Assembly: GCF_003144195.1 (NCBI RefSeq)
Contig: NW_020290004.1
Location: 179,290-243,289 of the forward strand
Source of the DNA: Ceraceosorus guamensis
Taxonomy: Eukaryota; Basidiomycota; Exobasidiomycetes; Ceraceosorales; Ceraceosoraceae
Direction: 5' to 3'
Length of the DNA: 64,000 nucleotides
The notes beneath the pieces are model-generated. The model was not told the DNA's origin and did not search any database. It saw only the letters and a program-made list of their open reading frames with translations. Position numbers and translations under genes: made by a program. Below are positions 22,308 through 34,082 of the stretch, piece after piece (position 1 is the first letter of the stretch; each line of letters starts with the position of its first letter).

Positions 22308-24135
22308 TTACATGTGGCCGTGAGGGTCCTCGGGCTGTTCGGGAGGTGGAATTCTGAAGGAGTCATCGATTCTCAACAACGAGGTAGCAGCTTCCACAGC
22401 AGACTTGAGCGATCTGACTTTCGAGATTGTTGGCTCGAGCACTCCAGCTCTGACGTTGTCTCTGACTTGTCCGTTCAGCAAGTCCAAACCGTAGAATCTG
22501 AGAGCCTTCTTGGGATCTCCTGCGTTTGCATTCTGCGCAGCATTGTGGTACGCGCGCAGCTTGGCCACCAAGTCAGTGCTGTCCTTTCCGGCATTCACAG
22601 CGAGCGTCTTCGGAATGACCAGAAGCGCTTGCGCGAATTCGGCGATAGCCAGCTGTTCTCTTGATCCCAGAGTAGTAGCAAAGTTCTCCAGATAGATGCT
22701 GAGAGCGCTTTCGACAGCGCCACCACCCGGAACAACTGACCCAGACTCAAGAGTGCGCTTGACGACCGAGAGCGTGTCGTGCAATGACCTCTCCATTTCA
22801 TCCAAGAGATAGTCGTTGCCTCCTCGTAGAATGATCGAAGAGCTGCTGACGGTCTTGGTGCCCCGGACCAAGATCAGTTCATCGTCCGAGATGCGCTCTT
22901 GTGCCACCTCTTCTGCGTGTCCCAAGCTCGAAGCCTCGAATGTCTCCTCTCCCTCCAGATTAGCCAAGCTTGAGACCAATTGACCGCCGGTTGCCTTGGC
23001 GATCCGGCGCAGATCCTCCTTCCTGCATCTCCTCACTGCCATAGCACCAGCTTCCACGAATTCCTTCAGGCAAAGATCATCGATGCCCTTTGTCGTCAAA
23101 ATGACGTTGGCACCCGCTGCCAGAATCTTGCGCACGCGCTCCAAAACAATCTCGCTCTCCCTCGCCCTGATCTTCTCCAATTGCTCTGGGTCATCGATGG
23201 TAATGTGAACGCCCATGTGCATGCGCTGCTTGTGCAAGTTGATGTCCAGGCAAGCGATGCGAGCGTTTTTGATGCGCGTCTTCATTGCTTGAGAGGCTAC
23301 CGTGCAGTTGAGAGCGTAGCCACTAACGAAGAGTGACTCGCGCGCGGACTTGCCATGTGCTTTGAGCACATTGACCGCCTTCACAGGGTACTTGACCTCT
23401 CCGCGAGGGTTGATGGTCTTGACGGCAAGCATGGCGTCCACTGCGAGCTGCGCGAAGAAGTCATCATCGCTGCACGGCAAGGTAAAGGAACAGGCGTTCA
23501 GGATTATTTAGATAAAGCGCAGAGACGCTGGACCGCTCTCACCTGCCAATGACCTTGCTAGCCATACTTGTCTTGGCCACATTGACCAGAGACTCTTTGC
23601 CAAGCTGCTCTACCTTCAAGCTCAACTGATCCTGCAAATACTTGGTCGCCTCGCGGCTCGCCAACCTGTACCCAGTGATGATGGTGGTGGGATGAATGCG
23701 ATTCTTGACCAGCTCGTTCGCCCGCCTGAGGAGTTCTGCAGCGATGATGACCACCGAGGTTGTGCCGTCGCCAACTTCCTTGTCCTGCTGAGTCGCCAAC
23801 TCGACGAGGATCCGTCCCGCGGGCTGCTCCACCTCGAGCAGCGAGAGAATCGTGGCACCGTCATTGCTGATGGTCACATCACCAATGTCATCTACCAGCA
23901 TTCTGTGGACAGCAAGGCGATGATGAGCCAGATGCCTCGAGAACCTGACCCGTGCACAGCGCCCATTGTTCTCTACTCACTTGTCCAATCCGACAGGACC
24001 CAGGCTGCTCTTGACGATGTTTGCGATGCTTTGTGCAGCCAGGACATTCTCGTTCCTAATCTCTGCTCCTGACATGCGCTCTCCTCCGATGAAGAGACCC
24101 GCATTTCGAGGGTCCTTGGCAAACAATTGAGCCAT
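22308..24135 (-). CDS. TCP1: T-complex protein 1 subunit alpha (CCT1 chaperonin)
   Basis: 558-residue ATP-dependent chaperonin subunit of the cytosolic TRiC/CCT ring, which folds actin, tubulin and other clients. Three exons on the minus strand: 24135-23981, 23902-23543, 23469-22308. Start [13 protein letters not shown]; the upstream in-frame TTG is not used. Group II chaperonin signatures: [17 protein letters not shown] across the first intron, SNDGATIL (64-71), the nucleotide motif GDGTTS at 96-101, [41 protein letters not shown], and the second ATP-domain motif VVPGGGAVE. The alpha assignment rests on [11 protein letters not shown] and [13 protein letters not shown], which are alpha-specific. 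It diverges from RPL20. Confidence 0.96.
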
Positions 24136-25277
24136 CGTTGCTGACGGGGTGTCCGGTTGCGACAATTCGCCTCGTCGAAGAGGCTGCTTGGAGAGAGACC
24201 AATCGTATGAACTCGCTACACGCCTGCGACTACCGGGAACGGCTTATTGGATGCACTCGTGACTCTTGGGTGCCGGGGACTGAGATTGATCTGTGATGTG
24301 AGTACCCTCAACTCGCTACTGGTGATCTTGTGTGAACTGGCCACAATCGTGAATCTTCGCGCGCTCATACGCGTCTCTCGAATTCGTCGGTGGTGTTCGT
24401 TTGAGCGCGAGCGTTGGGAGTGGGACGCATATAGGTATGCCCACTTATTTTATCGTTCACTCAAGATTCCTGCACACTGCTGCATCTATCTAGCTGATCA
24501 CGCGCCGCGCTGAGTCGGCCAATTTGGAGGGCTCGATTGATGCCACGTGGTGAGAGCTGCATGCGCGAGCTGCAGCGAGAGCTTCGGCTGGAAGACTGGC
24601 GGCACCGCCAGGCCGCAGCGCCCTGCCTCGATTTTGAGTGACGCTCCATTTCAACTCAGTCTTTCGACCCTCACCAACACCTCAAGACAACGCTCTCCTC
24701 CACACGTCGTCAGATTACAGCGTGAGTACCGCTCAAGCACAGAATTGCTCTAGATTTCGGCAGCCACCTCGCTTCCGCGGCTGCGAGGAGAAGGATGGGA
24801 CCTCAGTAAGCTCGTCAATTGCGAGCAGGCCTCGATCCTTCCGAGCCAAAGGTGGACCAGTCACACGGCGCCCTCGGAAAGCATATCGAGGGGCTCACAG
24901 TCCTCGCAATGAAGGGAAAAGCGGCGTCGTGGGGCGGAACTTGCCAATTGGCATCTCGGTCGGACAGACGCCGCGATGGGGTGAAGCCTCCGCCTTTGGA
25001 GCACGCTGCAGCTCGCATCAATTGGGAAAGTGCGGAGGATTGGGAGCGCAGTGGGGAGAAGGAGGATGAGGCTGAAGATACTAAAAGGGCTAGGGACAAG
25101 CAGGGGCGAGCGCACAAGATCAGTAGTCATCGAGAGATGGAAATAATTGCAGTCCGCTAGGCGAAGCACGGAGGGCCTAAAGGTCTGACGACTACGCAAC
25201 GGGTTGTGGATGATGTCGTTGTTGCGCTGGTTAGAGAACGTCAAAAGCTGACCTGCTGTCACTCACTTGTACAGAAG
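24136..25277. promoter_or_regulatory. Divergent region TCP1 / RPL20, with probable long 5' UTR intron
   Basis: 1.14 kb between divergent start codons. CCACGTGG at 24543-24550 and a CCAAT word at about 24515 mark a likely RPL20 promoter. A pyrimidine-rich stretch at 24640-24715 looks like a transcription-start region. A donor (gtgagtacc) at 24722 and an acceptor (tgtacag) ending at 25274, 4 nt before the ATG, suggest a 553-nt 5' UTR intron, long for this window. The ORFs inside it have no resemblance to known proteins. Confidence 0.5.
24543..24550. promoter_or_regulatory. CCACGTGG palindrome (E-box), RPL20 promoter
   Basis: Exact copy of the 8-bp palindrome, about 180 bp before the proposed 5' UTR intron donor of RPL20 and 408 bp upstream of TCP1. 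Binding by a Cbf1-like factor is inferred. Confidence 0.6.
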
Positions 25278-26122
25278 ATGGCACGATTCACCGAGTACCT
25301 GGTCATTGGCCGCCACCTCCCCACGGAGCGCGAGCCTACCCCCAACCTCTACCGCATGCGCATCTTCGCGCCTAACCCCACTGTCGCCAAGTCCCGCTTC
25401 TGGTACTTCGTGCGTCAACTGAGGAAGATGAAGAGGGCCACTGGTGAGATTGTTGCATGCCACGAGGTGAGTGATGGCTGGTAAATCGCAATGCTAGGGG
25501 CGCGCCAGGAGCTCAGCGTGGATATTTGACACTCGTCTTGCAGATCCACGAGGCCAAGCCTCTCAAGGTCAAGAACTTTGGCATCTGGCTGCGTTACAAC
25601 TCCCGATCCGGCACTCACAACATGTACAAGGAGTACCGCGAATTGTCCCGTGCCGAAGCTGTTGAGCATATGTATCAAGACATGGCCGCTCGTCACCGTG
25701 CTCGTTTTGCATCCATCCACGTGAGTAGGGAATGGCGCTGCAAGGAGGCGTTAAAGTAGTACCTAGGACAGGTTTCGCGTCACCGACGTGGCTCGATCAT
25801 TGGCAGCGCTTCGCAAGAAAGGCTCGTTTGGACCGCTCAGGCTTGTCATTGTGGTCCAATCCCGAAGCTTACCTTCCCGCTCATCCCGGTCGTCAGATTC
25901 TCAAGGTGTCCGAGGTGGAGAAGACGTCCGACATCCGTCGATCATACATCAAGCAGTTGGTGAGTCTGCACCTGCAGCTTTCATGGTGTAGTCTACCAGT
26001 ACTGACCTCCTTTCGTGCATCTGCACGCACAGGTCACTCCCAACTTGCGCTTCCCTCTGCCTCACCGCCGCCCCGTCGCTCGCAGCGTCTTCGCCGGCCA
26101 GCGACCCAGCACTTGGGCCTGA
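25278..26122 (+). CDS. RPL20: 60S ribosomal protein eL20 (L18a/L20)
   Basis: 172-residue large-subunit protein, same length as yeast L20. Four exons: 25278-25466, 25544-25720, 25897-25959, 26033-26122, all phase 0, which is unusually regular. Conserved blocks: [52 protein letters not shown] across the first intron, [37 protein letters not shown] across the second, LRFPLPHR, and the end RPSTWA. It lies at the base of the ribosomal stalk region of the 60S subunit. Transcription probably starts near 24640-24720 with a long 5' UTR intron. Confidence 0.97.
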
Positions 26123-27258
26123 GCGGATCTTCACGCCTGCAGCACTTGCATTTGCTGGTTCTAGATCCCGCTTTCGTTCAAATTCACAGACGCATCCATT
26201 GACGTTCGTCACGTCAGTTGTACCCCACACGATTTTGCGGGTTTCGAAGTGCAAGCGTACGTTCTTTGCCAACGTCGACTTTGCCTCGAACGCTCGCGTA
26301 CATGGCGCACACTGCGCACACTCCATCGCTGTAACGCTTACGCATCATATGCACACACAAAAGATCAACTTCTCTTCCCCAACTTCGATAGCGTGACGAC
26401 CATATTGACAGGGATGCCTTACAAGTCGAGCCTTGAGTGGTCCTCTATGTTCACCTGAATCATCCATTGGGCTGCCCTGTCCGCATTGCAGGTCATGTAT
26501 TATGGGGAAAGGCTGGTGTTTGGTCTTTGTGTGCATATAGATCAAGGACGGCGAGGGTCAGAGGTTTGAGTGTCTTGGCAGGTCGTGCAACCTTCCCCGC
26601 CGGTGGCCTTCCATGCGCAGCATTCTGATTGTGAATGCGCATGCCTCTGCGAGCAAGCAGAAGGTGCGTGGATGAGCTGCGTCAGCTGCAGGCGTGGGGC
26701 AGCCCGCTGAATGGAGCAGATTTGCTCATGCTGTGTGCCAATCGGAACCCAAGTCAAGAAGTCAGAGACCCGACTAGACTCGTAATAGGAGACAGTCGAG
26801 TCTGAGTGAGTGCATGGCGAGTCCTTGTCTGGTTTGCGGTAGGGCTGGGACACCGCGCATGCTTGGATGGATGCGGAGCGCGCAAAGCAAGGCTGCCGCG
26901 TGCCGCACATTTGCAGCCCGCGCCTGTCTCGTGCGAGTGTCTGTGGTCCTATCTTCCCGAATCAAAAAAGTTCAACAAGTCGTGTGTCTCGAGTGATGTC
27001 GTGCATGAAGCGGGGACCTTACGCCTCCTCATTCCAAGTCACAACGTCACATAGTCCAGCCAGCACTCACCCTGCACCTCCGCCGCATCTTGGGACTCGC
27101 TTTGGTTCGTGTTTCACCAGTTCTCATTAGAGCTGGCTATATCGCTTGTTGCCGCCTGGACGCCGGCAAACACGACTTTAGAGCAGAAACATAGCTGCCT
27201 CGCGCTCCTTCCAAGACAAGCATCGAAAGCTGGCGCATTGTGCAACCTCAGCACCGAA
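26123..27258. other. Intergenic region RPL20 to RRP3
   Basis: 1.1 kb holding the RPL20 3' region and RRP3 promoter. ORFs on both strands overlap one another and carry no recognisable domain. Nothing else seen. Confidence 0.5.
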
Positions 27259-28944
27259 ATGAGCTCCGCCGATTCAGCTTCCGGCAGCGAGAGCGATGGC
27301 AGCTCTACTTCCGCGAGTTCCAGCTCTGGCTCATCGCTTCGGCAGTCGACTCGGGCTCACCGATCCAAGGCGTCCGCACAGCATCTAGACGACGATGCAA
27401 GCGACAAGGAGGAGGAGGAAGACTCTGCATCAGAGCAAGAGGGTCAATCTGGCGATGAAGTGGATGCCACCTCTTCTGATCCATCGATCAAGCAGGTCGA
27501 GGAGCAGACCAAATCATTCGCTGAGCTAGGCGTGCATCCATCGATATGCGAGGCCTGCGAAAGCATGGGGTTCAAAAAGCCCACCCCTATCCAAGCCCAA
27601 GCCATACCGGAAGCGCTCGGAGGCCGCGATATCATAGGTCTAGCAGAGACAGGATCGGGCAAGACTGCCGCCTTTTCTATACCCTTGTTGAATGCACTTT
27701 GGGACTCGCCAGCTCCCTTTTACGGGCTCATTCTAGCCCCAACCAGAGAGCTCTGCTATCAGATATCTCAGCAGGTGGAAGGTCTTGGAAGCGTGATTGG
27801 CGTGAGATGCGCTACGATCGTGGGAGGAATGGACATGATGGCTCAGAGCATCGCGCTTGGCAAGAGACCACACGTCATCGTTGCCACACCTGGTCGTTTG
27901 ATGGATCATCTGGAGAATACAAAAGGATTCAGCCTTAGAGCGCTCAAATTCATGGTGAGTCTCAGACTTCATGTCGCACGTATCTTATCCCGCTGACATC
28001 TGCTCTACAAATCGCGCACGTAGATCATGGACGAGGCGGATCGATTGCTAGATATGGACTTTGGTCCCATCATTGACAAGCTGCTCCTCGCCATCCCTAG
28101 AGATAGGACTACCATGCTGTTCAGCGCCACAATGACCACTCGCGTAGCCAAGCTTCAGCGGGCCAGTTTGCGCAATCCTATTCGAGTGGAAGTGGGCAGC
28201 AAGTATCAAACCGTGTCAACCTTATCGCAGCACTACCTCTTCATGCCTTTTGCGCAGAAGGACACCTATCTGGTTCATTTGGCCAATGAGCAAGCCGGAC
28301 AATCTGTGCTGGTCTTCACACGGACCGTCCATGACGCGCAGAGAGTCTCGATCTTGCTACGGCTGCTTGGCTTCTCCGCCATTCCTCTGCACGGTCAACT
28401 GTCGCAGACGGCGCGATTGGGTGCACTCAACAAGTTCAAGGCTGGTGGACGAGCCATTTTGGTGGCGACGGACGTGGCGAGCAGAGGTTTGGATATCCCG
28501 GCTGTCGACCTGGTCGTCAACTACGACATACCAACCCATTCGAAAGACTACATCCACCGCGTCGGACGCACTGCCAGAGCAGGACGCAGTGGGAGGAGTG
28601 TCACGCTGGTCACCCAGTATGACGTAGAATTGCTGCAGCGCATAGAACACGTCATTGGCCAAAAGCTGACGGAATTTCCAGGTTGCGAAAGAGAGATGGT
28701 CATGCTCTTGTCAGAGAGGGTTGGACAAGCTTGTAGGGAAGCCATCAGGGAGATGAAGGACTGGAAAGGATCTGCTGGAGGCGCTGGCAAGAGAAAGAGG
28801 AGAGGCGACAAGGATGACATGGACAGGGATGATGACGAAGTGCAGGCTGGAATGCCTTCCAGAGGGCGAGGCGGTGGTGGAAGAGGGAGGGGCGGCGGTG
28901 GCGGTAGGGGAAGAGGAGGCCATAAGAAGAGGGGACGACATTGA
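27259..28944 (+). CDS. RRP3: DEAD-box ATP-dependent RNA helicase, RRP3/DDX47 type
   Basis: 538-residue nucleolar helicase; Rrp3 is required for 35S pre-rRNA processing to 18S rRNA. Two exons: 27259-27954 and 28024-28944. The Ser- and acid-rich N-terminus (about 80 residues) is followed by the full motif set: Q motif [14 protein letters not shown], motif I AETGSGKT (130-137), Ia APTREL, TPGRL, motif II DEAD (235-238, right after the intron), SAT (266-268), TRTVHDAQR, motif [11 protein letters not shown], motif [12 protein letters not shown] near 410. Family choice rests on [31 protein letters not shown] and [11 protein letters not shown]. The C-terminus is a basic region and an RGG-rich tail ([18 protein letters not shown]) expected to bind RNA. 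Confidence 0.92.
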
Positions 28945-29704
28945 CACATAAGCGCAGAAAGCCCTTCCGGTACCGCTCGTGTCTCGCACTCAAAGTGATT
29001 CTGCAATTCCTCGCTCTCGCCTTCCATTTCTCCTGTAGCAACTGTCTCGCAATGTCTCGCAATGTCACCTTCACACCATCGGTTCAAGAAGCGCTACGGC
29101 AATTTGCGATCTTCTTCGCCACGACTGTCGCGATCGCCCAAGAGCCTCGCAGGCGGGTCGGGGCAGCATGGGAAGCCATGATGACGCCTTTGCGAAGCTT
29201 CATCGGACAGCTCAGATGAAAGGCGTTCACGATTGGCCGCGATGCCGTCCGGGCGCAACACCACCGATGCACGCGACTGAATCGTGGAATTCACGATTGC
29301 AGGAAGCACAGCCTCAACGCTCAGTTGCTGTGCGTATATATAGCAGCAGGCGCTCGCGCAGCTTCCCGCCGGGCGGCGGGAGGGGTGCAGCCCGCGAATC
29401 CAAGCCGCGGTTATCTCGCCCGCCACTTGGGTTGGAAGCGAGGTCCTGTGCAACGCGTGACTTGCTCATCGAGTCCCTTCTCCACACGACATCGCTCGCG
29501 CGTGCAGTCGTTGACATCAATGAGCCTGTTCGAGGCGTTCTCATCTACCTTTCACCTCATTTGCCTCACATTACACTCTTGACTGCTTGCGGCATCAAGG
29601 CTGGTTGCTGCCACTTACCATTTGAAGCTCTGGCTGCGCCTGCCTTTTCAGCCCTCCATGCATTGACGACCGTCTCCCTCGAAAAGTTCACACCTGGCCG
29701 CAGC
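28945..29704. other. Intergenic region RRP3 to exchanger gene
   Basis: 760 bp. A perfect TATATATA at 29335-29342 is the best TATA candidate, about 370 bp before the exchanger ATG. A frame in line with the exchanger is open back to 29168, but it spans the TATA element and reads as non-conserved sequence. An aatcgtg-gaattcacgatt inverted repeat lies at 29280-29299. Confidence 0.5.
29335..29342 (+). promoter_or_regulatory. TATA box candidate
   Basis: TATATATA followed by agcagc, upstream of the exchanger gene. Placement makes a 5' UTR of roughly 300 nt likely. Inferred from sequence only. Confidence 0.4.
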
Positions 29705-30149
29705 ATGGTGAATGCAAGCTTTAGCAGCAGCGGCAGCGGCGTTGTCGGTGGCGGGCAAGGCAGTACTCGACCCAGGAGAGGCTGGGCGCTGGTCGGTCTC
29801 GTCGTTGCTGTGCAGCTCATCTGTTGGCGAGGAGCCAAGCTGAGCGCACGCTCGTTGGACTCCCGTGCTGCGAATCACCTGGGCTATGCGTCAAGAGGAA
29901 GTCCTGCGATTGAGTATCCATCACTCGTCAAGAGGCAGATATTGGAAGACGGTGCAGCTTCTCAGCACCATGTGAACCTCGAGCCAGCAAGGCCACCCAC
30001 CAACGATGCAGCAGCCGGGTATGACAGCGCCAAGCATCACGACAAGGATCACCACCATCATCACGATGGCGACAACGACAAGAAGCACGACAAGAAGCAC
30101 CACACTTCTTCGAGTCACAAATCAAAGCATACAACAACATCCAAGCATC

Positions 30150-30185
<36 letters not shown>

Positions 30186-33100
30186 CCAGCACTAACACCA
30201 AGACAACTACCACTACCAGCACGACGAAATCAAAGGAGCACAAACACAGCCCCACTGCCGAACCACCACCACATGACCCCGAGCCGGCCCCGGAGCCGAC
30301 GCCGGATCCGAGGCCCGAGCCCACTGCGGGCGTGCCGGGAAGTGATTGTCATCCTATCCCACTCGAAAGAGGATCGACCGCAAGCTGCGCACACGTCATC
30401 AGAAACTGTCCTCCCAGAGGGCACTTGGACTATCTGAGGTTCTACTACTGCGCAGGCGTCCAGTCGGAAGCCTTGCGGCACGAGCTTGAATGGTCCGCCA
30501 GTGACTCCAGCGCCTCTACATCGCACATGACGGGCATGGGACAGAAGCTCGAGCTCGCACAGACCGAGGCCGTGTACTCGAAGAGACCCATCTCGGCTGC
30601 CGTCCAGGCCAGTCGGACTGCGGCACTCACGCTCATCATCATTTGGATGCTCTTCTTGTTCTCTTCTGTCGGCATCGTGGCGAGCGATTTTTTCTGCCCC
30701 AATCTGAGCACACTTGCAGCTCGGCTGGGACTCAATGAAAGCACTGTGAGTCGAGACAAGAGGTGTCACACGGAGACACCAGAGGCGCGTCCTGAGTGCT
30801 GATGGAAGCTCTGCTTCTGCCTCATCCACCACTCTCTCAGGCTGGTGTCACGTTCCTGGCTTTTGGAAACGGCAGCCCAGATGTATTCTCGACATTTGGA
30901 GCAATGAAGTCGGGGTCTGGCTCGCTGGCAATCGGGGAGCTGATAGGCGCAGCCTCCTTCATCGTCTCGGTCATCTCGGGGTCCATGATGCTCATTGCGC
31001 CTTTTCGCGTCAAGGCATATCCCTTCATTCGTGACGTTGGCTTCTTTACCGTAGCCGTCACGATGACCGTCGCGTTCCTTTTCGATGGTCACCTGCGCTT
31101 CTCGGAATGCATAAGCTTAATGAGCCTCTACATGCTCTACGCCGCAACCGTCATCATTGGTTCCTGGTTTCAAGAGCGGCGGAGGAAGCAAAGAGCAGCG
31201 ATTGCTGCTGCGAGGGGCGAGTACATCCAGTCTAGTCCTAGCATCAACTCAACCCCGTTCCACGTCTCGCCGGAGAGGACGAGCGAGCGTGCGACGAGTG
31301 AAGGCATGATTAGGGGGCACAGTATGCGATCCGACCTGGAACGGACTGGCAATCACCTAGCTGTCCCGGGCGGAGGGGGCTCACCTTACACTTCCCCTCT
31401 GAGTCTTTCCGAATACGATCCGGATGCCGACCCGATGGATGTTTGGGGACAGGAAGTGCGTAATACTGGCGGAACGAGCACTCCGACCAACTTAAGTCGA
31501 CAACCAAGTCCGCATGGCTCGCCGAGGATAGGGCCCTCAGGCGCACCATCTCCTGGTGCACTATCAGCCTCGGCATCCGCCAACCTGGCGCGTTCGCAAG
31601 CGCGCTTCCGAGCAGGAATCGCAGCGAGACATTCCCTGCTCGGAGCAGTGGAGTTCAGAGACGTGGTGCGCAGTCTCCAAGACGCGGCAGCGCCAGATCG
31701 CAGTATCGAGATCTTCACATCTAGAGACCCAGAGAGATTTTTGCCTCACCCTGCTCATCAACATGCCACTCATCGTTCAATCAGACCGCGTCCTAGTCGA
31801 CATGCTCGAGGCGTGAGCATGGGCGCAGGTCCGATGACTGCTCTCGAAGGCCCCGTCGAAGCGTTCAATTGGAACACGACGGGTGACGGTTCTTCATCAG
31901 GCAGGGACCGATCCAACTCCACAGGCGCAGCGCAGCGGCCTGCGCCTGCTCTGAACCGCAGTACATCTGCTATACCAAGCTACGGAGCAACTTCGACTTC
32001 ACAGAACACGTTATCTTCGACAAGAGCCAACAACGCTCAGACGAAGTCTTGGATACGTGACACCAATGCGAATGCTGACGTCCGCCCCGCCCCTCTAGAT
32101 GCATCAGTCGCGGTTGATGATCCATGGCGGGAAGGCAGCTCGTTTGCGCAGCAGGCAGGCGTCCCCTTTCCCCCCCATGATGGCTTGCACAAGAGGGATA
32201 CTAGTGGGGGCAGCGCTTCGCATCTCGACCTTCCTCGGATACGGACGGATGCTGGTCGCTCACGCTCGCCCGTGCCTTCCATTCACGTGTCGAGTCATGG
32301 TGAAGCAGAAGAGAGTAGCCTTCAGAAAGGCGCCAGCCAGTCCACTGGGCATTCAAAGAGCACACTCCTCGGTCGTTCTAGGGACCCAACAGGCGCCTAT
32401 TCGCAACTCATGAAGCCCAAAAATTTTCACCGAGCCTTCGTACGCCCTTTACGACGCGCCTTGTTCCCATCGCTTCGACACTTCCACGAGAAGTCCTGGC
32501 TGGGTGTAGTAGTGTCTCTACTCACCGCGCCGGCTTTACTTGTGCTCAACTTGACCCTACCCGTCGTCGACGACGATGGAACTTCGCAGGTCGGAGATGG
32601 GGAACTTGACCATTCTGGAGAAGGAGCAGTACGCCTCGAGGGAGACGAGAGGCCCCTACAAGCGAGTGCGCCCTTCGCGGAAGGGGACGAGGAGCGCATC
32701 ATTCAGCTCGGTGCAACCTCAATTTCGATGGGATCAGAGGAGGACCCATGGGCCGCCAGAGACCGAGAAGAAAATCGCAAGCGGGACCTGGACGTGGCGA
32801 AGGCGCTCAAGGCGTTGCCACGGGGAGAGCAGTCCTTAGACGATGCTGCGTCTGCCGCAACCGCGTCGGTAGAAGGGGCACATCAAGGACACGGCGCCGA
32901 CACGATCACAGGAGATGTGGAAGATGTGGCAAGCGAATGCGAGTCCTTTGACTCGCACAAAGCCGTCGGCTTCGCTGGGGCGCCTTTACTTCAGACGGTC
33001 GCGCAGTGCGCCTTGGCGCCGCCGTTCAGTGTCTGGTCGGTGACCGATCCACGCGGCAAGGGACAAGGCTGGAAGATTCTACTAGCGCTTCTGATTGGTC

Positions 33101-33868
33101 TATGCTTGGGCGTGATCGTCTTCCTCATCGGAATCAGGGCAAGGATACACGGAGGAGCCTGGAACTCGCGTCAGTCCATTCTAGCTGCTGGCATGGCGCG
33201 TTGCTGTCTCGGGTTTCTGGTCTCTGTCATGTGGATCATGACCATCGTGGATGAGGTTGTCACCATCCTGCAAACTGTTGGCGTCATCATGGGTCTCTCG
33301 GACGCCATTCTGGGCTTGACCGTCTTTGCGATGGGCAACTCGCTCGGCGATCTCGTAGCAAACGTCACTATAGCCCGGATGGGTCATCCGGTCATGGCTG
33401 TGAGTATGCGATGAATGATCGCTCTACGGCTTCTACATGACATTGACTTCCTCTGGTCCGTGTTGCAGATTTCCGCATGCTTCGCAGGGCCACTGCTGAA
33501 TCTTCTACTTGGAATCGGCATTTCGGGCTCCTACCTTCTCTCGGGCGCATCAGCCTCGGCAGCAGGACCGCAGTGGGCAGATGGCGTCTACCACATCGAC
33601 TTTAGCCCGACATTACTCGTCTCGTCCATGGGACTCCTGACCATCCTGATTGGCACGCTCATCGCAGTGCCTTTAAATGGTTTCTACCTCTCAAGACCGC
33701 TAGGGTGGACCTTGATCGGCACTTATGCTGTCATCATGACGACAAACAGTGAGTGGACCGCAGATCTGGTACTGGCAACTTGATCGCTTAGCCTTTGCCT
33801 GGATCTTCGCAGTCCTGGTCGAGATCTTCTATCATCGCAAGCACAGCTACGAGCACCTCTCCATCTGA
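29705..33868 (+). CDS. Cation/calcium exchanger of the CaCA superfamily (CCX/NCKX6-like)
   Basis: 1311-residue membrane antiporter. Four exons: 29705-30745, 30841-33399, 33469-33748, 33813-33868. The N-terminus has a signal anchor (ALVGLVVAVQLICW), then a His/Asp/Lys-rich stretch and a Ser/Thr run (AGC repeats). Then comes a Cys-containing segment (SDCHPIPLERG, CAHVIRNCPPRGHLDYLRFYYC), typical of the NCKX6/CCX branch. Alpha-repeat 1 is FLAFGNGSPDVFS (354-364) and alpha-repeat 2 AMGNSLGDLVANVTIA (about 1177-1192), each with the ion-binding Asp. Between them lies a cytosolic loop of roughly 650 residues, rich in Ser and acidic residues, far longer than in animal homologues. Expected to exchange Ca2+ or another cation across an internal membrane (vacuole, ER or Golgi); ion and location are inferred. 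Confidence 0.9.
30145..30185 (+). repeat. AGC microsatellite encoding a serine run
   Basis: About a dozen AGC codons in tandem inside exon 1 of the exchanger gene, giving poly-Ser between the His-rich segment and a Thr-rich segment. Trinucleotide unit, so length changes keep the frame. Confidence 0.85.
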
Positions 33869-34082
33869 TAGCTGGCTGGCGTCGGGCAGCTACCCTCTCG
33901 TACACACTCTACCTTATCTGTATATACGACAAAGATGCGGCTGTATCAACACATGGCATGAAACATTCAAAGAAAGTACAACACGAGCGTCAACGCGGCC
34001 GCACCAGCGTGCATGTAGAATGACGGAGGCCGAGTGTCGGTCGCACACACTCCGCCCGCGCATGAAAGCTAGAATGCCAGTG

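Noticed and set aside
29168-29704. N-terminal extension of the exchanger gene back to 29168
   Set aside because: It crosses a perfect TATA box and reads as unconserved Arg/Ser/Pro-rich sequence; the ATG at 29705 is followed by a good signal anchor.
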